From JBBWZH01 sp035544115 (GTDB lineage: Bacteria; Actinomycetota; Actinomycetes; Mycobacteriales; CADCTP01): a DNA stretch of 64,000 nucleotides. Positions 18,040-25,947 of this stretch are shown one piece after another; position 1 is the stretch's first letter, and each line of letters starts with the position of its first letter. Below the pieces are notes generated by a model, which saw only the letters and a list, made by a program, of their open reading frames with translations, did no database searches and was not told the DNA's origin. The translations under genes were made by a program, and so were the position numbers. The stretch covers positions 4,464,001 to 4,528,000 of the forward strand of contig OY970235.1 in the NCBI GenBank assembly GCA_963714145.1, written 5' to 3'.

Positions 18040-19998
18040 ATGCCGTACCTGACGGACCTCGCGGGCGTCGCCCGCAAGACCAACCTCGAGGTGATCGAGG
18101 TGCCCGGCTGGGAGACCCGGGGCCGCGGCGCGATGAGCGACGTCCGCGCGGTGGTCTGCCACCACACGGCGACGCTGAACCGCACCGCGGACATGCCCTC
18201 GCTCGACATCCTGATCAACGGTCGCCCGGACCTCAATGGCCCGCTCTCGCACTTCGGGCTCTCCCGGTCCGGAAAGGTCTACGTAGTCGCCGCCGGCCGC
18301 TGCAACCACGCCGGGACGGTGCGGAGCCCGTCGTGGGGCAACAGCCACTCCATCGGCATCGAAGCGGAGGCGACCGGCACCGACGCGACCTGGCCGGAGG
18401 TGCAGCTGGCCGCGTTCGCCCAGCTCTGCCGCGCGCTCGTGGACCACTTCGGGCTGAGCGTCGCCGCCGTGCTCGGGCACAAGGAGGTCGCCGACCCGCC
18501 CGGCCGGAAGATCGACCCCAACTTCGACATGGCCGCATTCCGCACCCGCGTCAGCGCGCTCGGCGGCACGCCTCCGCCGGCACCAACCCCCGCGCCGGCA
18601 CCGGTCTCCGCGCCCGCGCTGACACCGGCGCCCCCATCGTCCTGGCCGTCCTGGCTCCCGTCGCTGCCGTGGTTCGAGGGCGAGACGCCGAACGGCACGG
18701 GCACGGCCACACCCGTCGTGCGGCCGCGCGCGCCGCGCGCCGGCCAGGACGTCCTCCCGGTCTACCTGTCCGGCCAGGCCCTCAACGTCCGGCGGCATCT
18801 CGAGGCGCTGCGCGACTTCCGCCGGGACGAGTTCGGCGGGCAGCCGGCACGGCCGAGCGAGGGTCACGTGCAGGCGGTCAACGCGCTGCTGGCGACGCTG
18901 CGAGGGCCACTGGAGACCATCGTGGAGCGGCTGGACCGCGCCACGGACGCCGCGCAGGCGCGGCCCACCGAGACCCGGGTGGGCCTGGCGATGGAGCTGA
19001 AGACCCAGGCGCACGACCTGGTCCGCGCCACCGAACGGGTCTGGGATTTCTACTTCGAGCTGTTCGGGCAGCGGCAGAGCGCGTTCGGCGAGTGGCTGGA
19101 CGCCTGCGACCGGATCACGCTCGACTGCTACCAGCACGTGTTCATGCACCTGGGCAACGAGCGCAGCATCCCGGCGCCGCCGCCGTTCTGCTACATGCGG
19201 ACCGGCTTCTCCCCCGCGACGTTCCGCCGCGGCATCCCGCTGCGCCGGCTCGGCCGGCAGCTCAACCCGTTCCCGCTCGTTCAACTGCCCTACCACCGGA
19301 TGTACAACCCCTGGACGATGGGCGCGATCCTGCACGAGGTCAGCCACAATCTGCAGAACGAACTGCAGCTCGAGCAGGCGGTGCCGGCGTCGATCGCACG
19401 CCGGCTGCGCGCGGCCGGCGTCCCGGAGCCGGTGGCCGCGGTGTGGGTGCGCTGGAACCGCGAGATCTTCGGCGACATGGTCGGCTGCCTGCTCGGCGGC
19501 GAGGCCTTCGTCGCGTCGCTGATGGACGTGATCGGTCGGACCCAGGCGCAGAGCCTCGGCTATTCGCCGCGCGGCGTGCATCCGACGCCTTACCTGCGCA
19601 CGTTTCTCTCCTGCGAGCTGTTGCGGCGGATGGGGTTCGGGGAGCGCGCCGCGGAGTTCCGGCGGGCGTGGTCGCAGCTCTACCCGTCCCCCCGCGGGTC
19701 GGCGCTACCCCCGAAGCTGCTCGCCACCGCGGACAGCGCGATCCCCGCGGTCGTGGCGGCCGTCTGCTACACGCCCTTCGCCGGTCTCGGCGGCAAGGCT
19801 CTGCGCGACGTCATCTTCTTCGAGCCGCGGCACCAGGCGATGATCGAGGAGGCCGGGCGCAGGCTCGCCAAGGGCGTCGACCCCGGCGTCGTGCCGGAGC
19901 GGTTCCTCATCGGCGCGGTGCGCTCGGCGCTGGACCAGGGCCGCGCCGAGCCCGACCGGCTGATGCGCAACTTCTACGTCCAGCTGGCCAGGCGGTGA
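18040..19998 (+). CDS. N-acetylmuramoyl-L-alanine amidase-like protein fused to an HExxH domain
   Basis: A 652-residue two-enzyme fusion. Residues about 30-170 are an Amidase_2/PGRP-type fold: the Zn ligand strand VVCHHTAT, SIGIEAEATG, and a C-terminal ligand region GHKEVADPPGRKIDPNFDM. A Pro/Ala linker spans about 175-230. The C-terminal 400 residues are a helical domain with a second zinc signature, HEVSH at residues 432-436 in AILHEVSHNLQNEL, followed 40 residues later by EIFGDMVG, whose Glu/Asp could be the third ligand. I know of no named family with this pairing. No signal peptide is present, so the amidase must be exported another way or act on internal substrate. It sits 37 bases after the second acidic protein gene. 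Confidence 0.8.
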   Translation: MPYLTDLAGVARKTNLEVIEVPGWETRGRGAMSDVRAVVCHHTATLNRTADMPSLDILINGRPDLNGPLSHFGLSRSGKVYVVAAGRCNHAGTVRSPSWGNSHSIGIEAEATGTDATWPEVQLAAFAQLCRALVDHFGLSVAAVLGHKEVADPPGRKIDPNFDMAAFRTRVSALGGTPPPAPTPAPAPVSAPALTPAPPSSWPSWLPSLPWFEGETPNGTGTATPVVRPRAPRAGQDVLPVYLSGQALNVRRHLEALRDFRRDEFGGQPARPSEGHVQAVNALLATLRGPLETIVERLDRATDAAQARPTETRVGLAMELKTQAHDLVRATERVWDFYFELFGQRQSAFGEWLDACDRITLDCYQHVFMHLGNERSIPAPPPFCYMRTGFSPATFRRGIPLRRLGRQLNPFPLVQLPYHRMYNPWTMGAILHEVSHNLQNELQLEQAVPASIARRLRAAGVPEPVAAVWVRWNREIFGDMVGCLLGGEAFVASLMDVIGRTQAQSLGYSPRGVHPTPYLRTFLSCELLRRMGFGERAAEFRRAWSQLYPSPRGSALPPKLLATADSAIPAVVAAVCYTPFAGLGGKALRDVIFFEPRHQAMIEEAGRRLAKGVDPGVVPERFLIGAVRSALDQGRAEPDRLMRNFYVQLARR

Positions 19999-20501
19999 CC
20001 GCCGTGACCGTCGATGACAGCCGCTCGGCGATGCGGCGGGCGCTGCGGGACCTCTGGCTCGCGGTCGCGGAACTCGTCCTGAGCACCAACGACGACCAGC
20101 CGGAGGAGAGCGATCTCGCCTCCGCCGAGCACGTAGCGCAGCTTGCCCTCGAGATCCAGGCCAGGCTCGCGGAGGCGCTCGCCGGGCTTGCGGGCGGCCC
20201 GCCCGCGAGCACCGAGGACGCGTTGCGCGAGCTGTGCGATGTCGAACGGCTGGTCCGTGAGGCCGGGCTCATCTACTGGCGGGACCTTCGGGCGCACGGC
20301 CCGGTCTCGCAGCTGCGTGGCTCCACCCGGCGGCGCCGCGGTGCCTGGCCCTCGTGGTGGTCCGGCGTCGAGCAGAGCCTCCAACGCTGCGAGGAGCCGC
20401 TCGTCGCCGCCGGCCGGGCGGTCGACACCGCGTGGCACGAGCTCGTGGCCCCGCAGCTCACCCAAACGACCAGGACGGACACCCCCAGGAGGTCGTCGTG
20501 A
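19995..20501 (+). CDS. Helical protein of unknown function, operon gene 4
   Basis: A 168-residue, mostly helical protein (AMRRALRDLWLAVAELVLS, EHVAQLALEIQARLAEALAGL) with a Trp-rich turn (GAWPSWWSG) near residue 120. GTG 19995 overlaps the TGA of the amidase-fusion gene by four bases, and its own stop overlaps the next start, so it is translationally coupled on both sides. No family is recognised. It may be a partner or chaperone of its neighbours. Confidence 0.75.
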   Translation: MTAVTVDDSRSAMRRALRDLWLAVAELVLSTNDDQPEESDLASAEHVAQLALEIQARLAEALAGLAGGPPASTEDALRELCDVERLVREAGLIYWRDLRAHGPVSQLRGSTRRRRGAWPSWWSGVEQSLQRCEEPLVAAGRAVDTAWHELVAPQLTQTTRTDTPRRSS

Positions 20502-22693
20502 CGAACGACAAGAAGCAGCCAGGGCTCCCGGTCGTCGAGATCGACCAGGCCTTCCCGCTGATGACGACGGACGGGGTGTCCCGCCCGGCGACCTCGACCG
20601 GGACCACGGGCGACCAGGGACCGGCAGTGACCGCGGCGATCCGGGACGTGCTGGGCTGGCGCCCCCGCGTGCAGGATCCCAAGGCCTTCACTGCCGCGCT
20701 CTCGGCGTCCTTCCAGCTGTCGATCGTTGAGGACCATGTCGTCGCCCGGTACGTGCCGCGCGGTGTCGCCGTGCAGGCCGACCTCGGCGGCGTCACCGGC
20801 GGCCAGGCCTCCCTGTACCTGCGGGCGAAGGCGGCGCACGAGCAGATCACCCGGATGCTGGACAGCCTCCGGCCGCTGCGCACGGACGCCGACCCACAGG
20901 ACTGCGAGGCCTACCGCGGCCTGGTCCGGGACTCGGTCCGCCGGATCGTCATGGAGCTGGGCCGCGAGGGCGGCCCGCGGGTCCCGCTCGTGGACTCCGC
21001 GTTCGCCACCCTGACGGGCTTCCAGCCGACCGCCCAGGCGCTCCCCGCCCAACCGCCGCCGGGCGGCGTGCTCAACCTCCGCGCCGCCTTCGGGCCGCAA
21101 CAGGTGGCTCCCGGAGTGGTGCCGCAGGCGCCGGCGGAGATCCACCCGGACAGCGTTCCGGGCCAGCTCGGCGCCCTGCGCGACCGGTTCGGCCTCGACG
21201 ACGACCACGTCAACACCGTCGACGAGGAGAAGCAGCGGACCAGCTTCTGGACGCTGGTGGAGCTGATCACCGACCTGCAGCGGTCGTGGGACACCCGGCG
21301 GCTCGACCTCACCTTCGGCGCCGGCAACGGATTCCTGGGCACCGACCTGGTGCAGATCAGCCGGCTGCTCGCGGCCGCGGCGGAGCAGGTCGACGAACTG
21401 GAGGGCGTGCTCGACTCGGTGCTCGTCTCGGCGGCCGAGCGGCAGACCTTGATCCTCGACCGGGCCACCGGGCTGACGCTCGACGATCTGGTGCAGTGGA
21501 TGCGCGTCTTCTTCACCGAGGACGGGCCGAACATCATCCGCGACACCGGTCGCGACGGGCTGGTCTCCTCGTTCACGCCGACGGTCGTCGCGCTGCTGCT
21601 CAACCTGCGCGACAAGCTCGTCCTGCGGGTCGTGCCGTGCGGCGGGCCCGCGTGCGCGAACGGGTGCCTCTGCGGCTCGAAGGACAAGGTCACCTGCATC
21701 CCGCTGGGCTGCTGCACGCCGCTGCCGCCCGGGATGTACGCGGGCCGGGTGAAGATCGCCGTCTCGACCCTGTGCGGGCTCGTCGAGCGGCTGACCGCCC
21801 GCGTCATCCGGATCGGCCGGTTCGCCGGTGCCGTCCTGCTCGACCTCACCGTGACACCGTTCGACACGACCGGTGACGCGACTGTGCAGGCGGCGGCGGA
21901 CGGTTTCGTCCGCGTCGAGGTGCGCGGCCTCCACCTGCGGCCGACGTATGTGCCGGCGTTCGTCACCGACCCGAACGCGCAGAGCCTGTCCGCCCTGGCG
22001 CTCCCGCTGCAGGGCAGCGCGAGCGCCGACCAGGACAGCATGTCCGGGATCTTCGCTCTGGACACGCTCCCGGGCGGCCTCAGGACGTTGCTGACCACCG
22101 CTCCCGAGGGCGTCCTCGTCCCGGCGTCCGAGGTGCCGCTGGCGATCGTGGACGGCGAACTCGGCCGCGTGGTCCAGGGCCCGAGCGTGACGACGTGGCC
22201 GAAGCTGCGGCCCGCGAGCGCCGTCTCGGCCGATGGGCGGCCCGACACCTGGGTCGACATCGACCCCAACCAGCGCTTTGTTCCCCAGCTACCGCCGGAG
22301 CCGATCGAGCCGACGCTCGCCGACGATGACTGCCTGGCGGACTGCGACGATGGCTGCGCGGGCTGCGACTGCGGCTGCCACGAGACCACGTCGGCGGATC
22401 TCGCGAGTGGCCCGACCGGCGAGCCGTCCGAGGGCTCCGTCGACGTCGACGCGGACGACCAGGCGCGGGCCCAGCAGTCGGAGGCGCGGGCGCGGGCGCT
22501 CGATGCCGAGGTGCAGCGGCTGCGCGAGGAGTTGGCGGCGGCGCGGCAGGCAGGCATGGCGCAGCGCCTGCTGGAAGCGGCCTACGCCAAACGGCAGCAG
22601 GGGCAGGCGGATATGAGCATCGAGGCGTTCGCCCGCACCAAGGAAGCAGAGGACATCGTGGCCGACGTCCTGCGCGGCGGAAAGGAGCGGTGA
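20498..22693 (+). CDS. 731-residue protein with two Cys clusters and C-terminal coiled coil, operon gene 5
   Basis: No family is recognised. Residues 1-300 are mixed alpha/beta. Near 380-410 there is a first Cys cluster (PCGGPACANGCLCG, then CIPLGCC). After a beta-rich part (LDLTVTPFDTTGD, VRGLHLRPTYVPAFV) a second cluster lies near 610-630 (DCDDGCAGCDCGCH), and the last 80 residues form a coiled coil (EARARALDAEVQRLREELAAAR). The clusters could bind zinc or an iron-sulfur centre, or form disulfides if exported; this is inference. GTG 20498, with AGGAGGT before it, overlaps the previous stop by four bases. The large size and central place suggest a core component of the system. Confidence 0.8.
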   Translation: MTNDKKQPGLPVVEIDQAFPLMTTDGVSRPATSTGTTGDQGPAVTAAIRDVLGWRPRVQDPKAFTAALSASFQLSIVEDHVVARYVPRGVAVQADLGGVTGGQASLYLRAKAAHEQITRMLDSLRPLRTDADPQDCEAYRGLVRDSVRRIVMELGREGGPRVPLVDSAFATLTGFQPTAQALPAQPPPGGVLNLRAAFGPQQVAPGVVPQAPAEIHPDSVPGQLGALRDRFGLDDDHVNTVDEEKQRTSFWTLVELITDLQRSWDTRRLDLTFGAGNGFLGTDLVQISRLLAAAAEQVDELEGVLDSVLVSAAERQTLILDRATGLTLDDLVQWMRVFFTEDGPNIIRDTGRDGLVSSFTPTVVALLLNLRDKLVLRVVPCGGPACANGCLCGSKDKVTCIPLGCCTPLPPGMYAGRVKIAVSTLCGLVERLTARVIRIGRFAGAVLLDLTVTPFDTTGDATVQAAADGFVRVEVRGLHLRPTYVPAFVTDPNAQSLSALALPLQGSASADQDSMSGIFALDTLPGGLRTLLTTAPEGVLVPASEVPLAIVDGELGRVVQGPSVTTWPKLRPASAVSADGRPDTWVDIDPNQRFVPQLPPEPIEPTLADDDCLADCDDGCAGCDCGCHETTSADLASGPTGEPSEGSVDVDADDQARAQQSEARARALDAEVQRLREELAAARQAGMAQRLLEAAYAKRQQGQADMSIEAFARTKEAEDIVADVLRGGKER

Positions 22694-22694
22694 C

Positions 22695-23930
22695 ATGCTT
22701 TCCGAGCGGGATTACCAGGAGCTACTCGACCGCATGCAGGCGCTGCGGAGCCAGGTCTCCGAGCGCCTCTCGGGGAGCCTGGTCTCCAACCCGGCGCTCG
22801 CCGAGGAGATCAACCGCCAGCTCGACGACCTGGTCCAGGCGGCGCGCGACGCGGACGCCGCCGGACCGACCCCGCCGGACCGTGGCCTGGCCGAGCTGGT
22901 CGGCGTCGGCCCCGAGGCAGCGCGGAAGTTCGGCGATGTCAAGATCCCGCAGGGGGTCGCGGAATACGACGAGAACGTCAACTCCGAGCGGGTCGTCGCC
23001 GTCGGCGATCTCTACTACATCTACCAGCACGACCGGATCGGCGTGTTCCGGGTCGTGCAGAAGCTCAAGGAGCTGTTCGAGGGCGGCGCGATCCGGCTCT
23101 CCGGCGGCGACGGCGCGTACCGGCTCTACCAGTTCGACCGCCGGGACGTGCTGCGCTACACGAAGAACGACCGGGTGGCCGCCTACCGCCGGGTGCTCGG
23201 CTACGGCCGCGGCCTCGGCGCCGGGCAGAGCCGGCCGAACACCGACTTCCACATGCTGTTCTCGCACTTCGTCAACCAGGTCACGCTGTTCTGGCGCGAC
23301 AAGCGGATCAGCGACGTGATCCGGGAGCGGGCGCTGGACCCGAGCTTCGGATCGATCGCGGTGGTCCGCCGGGCCGGGCTCGACCTGCGGAACAACCTGA
23401 AGTTCACGTCGTACGGCCACCTGAACGTGCTGCGGGTCGAGGTCATGCAACTGCTGGAGGAGTGCTTCGGGATCCTCGGATCCGACGACGTCAAGGACCT
23501 GTTCGGCGCCGCCAACGCGTGGGACGTGGTCGACGAGGTCCTCATCCGGTACTTCGACGTGCGGCTGCAGAGCAGCCCGCGGCAGCGGATGGCGGTCAAC
23601 GGGCGCGCGGTGCTGCGCTGGCTGTCCGGCAACCACGTGATGGAGACCGGCCGTGGGCAGTTCGAGGCGCTGCTGATGGAGATCGCGGAACCGGCCGAGG
23701 AGTGGCTGACGTCCGCGCAGGCGATGAGCCTGGCCAAGCGCACCGGCACCGACCGGGTCATGCCGTGGGAGCAGCTGGGCCAGGCCGGCGTCGCCGCGCG
23801 GTACAGCGAGCGGTCGCCCGCGCAGCTACCGCCGGCCGCGCGGGGCGGCGGGCCGATCTACCCGCGCCGCAACGGCCTGGGCACCTATCGCGGTGGGCGG
23901 GGCGGCGTCCCCGTCGGGCCGCGCCGGTGA
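22695..23930 (+). CDS. 411-residue protein of unknown function, operon gene 6
   Basis: It begins with a coiled-coil-like helix (SERDYQELLDRMQALRSQVSERL) and has a compact middle with GDLYYIYQHDRIGVFRVVQKLKEL and LLEECFGILGSDDVKDLFGAANAWDVVDEVL. The last 50 residues are low-complexity Gly/Pro/Arg (RGGRGGVPVGPRR). No catalytic motif or membrane segment is visible. ATG 22695 follows AAAGGAG and is one base past the previous stop. The basic, flexible tail echoes the Arg-rich tails of the acidic proteins at the start of the operon. Confidence 0.8.
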   Translation: MLSERDYQELLDRMQALRSQVSERLSGSLVSNPALAEEINRQLDDLVQAARDADAAGPTPPDRGLAELVGVGPEAARKFGDVKIPQGVAEYDENVNSERVVAVGDLYYIYQHDRIGVFRVVQKLKELFEGGAIRLSGGDGAYRLYQFDRRDVLRYTKNDRVAAYRRVLGYGRGLGAGQSRPNTDFHMLFSHFVNQVTLFWRDKRISDVIRERALDPSFGSIAVVRRAGLDLRNNLKFTSYGHLNVLRVEVMQLLEECFGILGSDDVKDLFGAANAWDVVDEVLIRYFDVRLQSSPRQRMAVNGRAVLRWLSGNHVMETGRGQFEALLMEIAEPAEEWLTSAQAMSLAKRTGTDRVMPWEQLGQAGVAARYSERSPAQLPPAARGGGPIYPRRNGLGTYRGGRGGVPVGPRR

Positions 23931-23933
23931 GCG

Positions 23934-25352
23934 GTGACACCGCCCGCGGTACTCGCCGCCGCCCGGCGCTGCCGGGCCGACCGGCTGACCGAGCTGCGTG
24001 CCTGGCTCGCGATCCCGTCCGTCAGCTCCGACCCGGCGCGGGCCGCCGACGTCGCCGGCGCGGCCCGGTGGCTCGCGTCGTGGCAGCGCGCCCACGGCGC
24101 GAGCGTGGCGGTCCGGCCGACCGCCGGCGGCCGGGACGTCGTTCTCGGGCACTGGTCGGCACCGCCGGGCGCGCCGCTGGTGGTGATCTACGGCCACTAC
24201 GACGTGCAACCCGCCGGGCCGGGATGGTCGGCCGACCCGTTCACGCCAGTGGTCCGCGCCGGTGTGCTCTACGCCCGCGGCGCCGGCGACGACAAGGGGC
24301 AGCTCTTCGCCCACCTCTGCGCCCTGGACGCGTGGCGCCAGGCCGGCACTCCCCCGGCGCGGGTGCTCGTGATCGCGGAGGGCGCCGAGGAGGTGGGCAG
24401 CCCCGGATTCGACGCGGTGCTACGCCGCCTCGCCCGGCGGATCCGGCCGCGGGCCGTGGTTGTCTCCGACACCGAGCGGGACGATGACGGCACGCCGACC
24501 GTGACCGTGAGCCAGCGCGGCCATCTCGTCGCCCGGCTCGAGGTCGACACCTGCGGACCGGAGGTGCACCCCGGCCGGCTCGGTGGCGCCGTCGTGGATC
24601 CCGGCCTGGTGCTGGCCGAGGCGCTGCTGACGCTGCGCAACCACCTTCTCCCCGGCCTCGCCACCCATCCGGCGGACGCCGACGGCGTCCGGCCGCGTAT
24701 CCGCACCGACGCGGCCGTGGCGCGGGCAGCGGGCGGGCGGGCCACGACCGGGCCCGGCCTGGACGAGCGGATCACCCGGGGCGGCGCGCTCGGCGTGACC
24801 TGGCTCGCCGCTGGCGGGCGGCGCGGCGCCGTGCCGGCCCGGAGCGCGGCGCGGATCGACGTCCGGTTGCCGCCGCAGGCGGATCCGGCCAGCGTGCTGC
24901 ACCGCGCGCGCCGGCTGCTCGACGGGCTCGCCCCGCGCGGCGCGACCGTACGGCTGCGCCTCGCCGCCGCGACGCCCGGGCTGGAGACGACACCGGACCC
25001 GACCACCCGGCGGGCGGCGGCGGAGGCGTGCGTGGCCGGCTTCGGGCGGCCACCGACCTACCTGCGGTCCGGCGGCACGATACCCGCGGCGGGCATGATG
25101 TCCCGCGCCTTCGGCATCCGTCCGCTGCTGCTGGGTTTCGGGACCCCGGGCGGCCGCGCGCACGGGCCGGACGAGGCGATGGACCTGCCCGGCTGGGCGG
25201 CGGCCATCGACACGTCGGTGGCCTTGTTGGCCGCGCTTGCCCGGCCGATTGGCGCCGATGGTGTATCCGCGCAGCGACAAATCAATCACCATGGGAGAGC
25301 GAACCTGTTCGCTCCGGCGCTCGCCTGGCGCGCGTTGACGGGGGAGGAATGA
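23934..25352 (+). CDS. M20 family metallopeptidase (dipeptidase-like)
   Basis: A 472-residue M20 peptidase. The metal and catalytic motifs are present: GHYDVQPAGPGW, then RGAGDDKGQ (bridging Asp), and AEGAEEVGS with the catalytic Glu pair. A dimerisation or lid domain and a C-terminal GTPGGRAHGPDEAM with the last His ligand follow. Such enzymes cleave dipeptides or small acylated amino acids with two zinc ions. No signal peptide is present. GTG 23934 starts three bases after the previous stop. Its presence after an amidase and an HExxH domain gives the operon three zinc hydrolases. A role in trimming released peptides is inference. Confidence 0.85.
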   Translation: MTPPAVLAAARRCRADRLTELRAWLAIPSVSSDPARAADVAGAARWLASWQRAHGASVAVRPTAGGRDVVLGHWSAPPGAPLVVIYGHYDVQPAGPGWSADPFTPVVRAGVLYARGAGDDKGQLFAHLCALDAWRQAGTPPARVLVIAEGAEEVGSPGFDAVLRRLARRIRPRAVVVSDTERDDDGTPTVTVSQRGHLVARLEVDTCGPEVHPGRLGGAVVDPGLVLAEALLTLRNHLLPGLATHPADADGVRPRIRTDAAVARAAGGRATTGPGLDERITRGGALGVTWLAAGGRRGAVPARSAARIDVRLPPQADPASVLHRARRLLDGLAPRGATVRLRLAAATPGLETTPDPTTRRAAAEACVAGFGRPPTYLRSGGTIPAAGMMSRAFGIRPLLLGFGTPGGRAHGPDEAMDLPGWAAAIDTSVALLAALARPIGADGVSAQRQINHHGRANLFAPALAWRALTGEE

Positions 25353-25356
25353 TGAC

Positions 25357-25815
25357 GTGACAGCCGTTCCGATGCCGACCCGGCGGGCCAGGTCAACCGG
25401 CGACATGCCGCCGGAACCCCTCCCCGGCCGGGCCAAGGAGTCGGCGGACACAGCGCTCCTCCGGCAGCACGTAGTCGCCGCCCTGCGGGCGATGCTCGAC
25501 CAGGTGCAGCAGCGCGCCATCGACGCGACGACGATCGAGAACGGCGTGTCCGTGCTGCTGGAGCACGACAACGTCCGGTGCGTGCTCGTCGTCTCCCCGC
25601 AGGTGCCGCGGCACGCGCTCAGCCCCCGGGAGCTCCAGATCGCCCGGCTGGTCGCGGACGGCTCGACCAATCGCGCCATCGCGAGCTCGCTCGACATCAG
25701 CCTCTGGACGGTGTCGACGCACATGCGCCGCATCTTCGCGAAGCTCGGCGTGTGCAGCCGGGCCGAGATGGTGGCGCAGTTCTTCGGCGGTGGTGACACC
25801 GGTCAGCTCCGGTAG
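25357..25815 (+). CDS. LuxR-type HTH regulator
   Basis: A 152-residue protein with a C-terminal LuxR/GerE helix-turn-helix (LSPRELQIARLVADGSTNRAIASSLDIS, then VSTHMRRIFAKLG). The N-terminal 90 residues are not a receiver domain: no phospho-Asp pattern is seen, only LRAMLDQVQQRAID and VSVLLEHDNVRCVLVV, perhaps a small sensory or dimerisation fold. GTG 25357 lies four bases after the M20 gene stop, with GGGGGAGG before it. As the last gene of the operon it probably regulates it. Confidence 0.85.
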   Translation: MTAVPMPTRRARSTGDMPPEPLPGRAKESADTALLRQHVVAALRAMLDQVQQRAIDATTIENGVSVLLEHDNVRCVLVVSPQVPRHALSPRELQIARLVADGSTNRAIASSLDISLWTVSTHMRRIFAKLGVCSRAEMVAQFFGGGDTGQLR

Positions 25816-25947
25816 ACCGGGTCCGGCACGGTCGGCCGGAAGGGCGGCGCACCGTGGCGATGTCGCGCTCGGCCGGGGCTTCGGCCTGACTCGTGCCATT
25901 CGGTCCAACGCGCTGACCGGGTTGGGCCGGCGGGTCCGGCGGGCGGG

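Noticed and set aside
15837..25815. Prophage or contractile injection system
   Set aside because: No integrase, terminase, capsid, portal, sheath, tube or baseplate protein is recognisable; the amidase alone is not enough.
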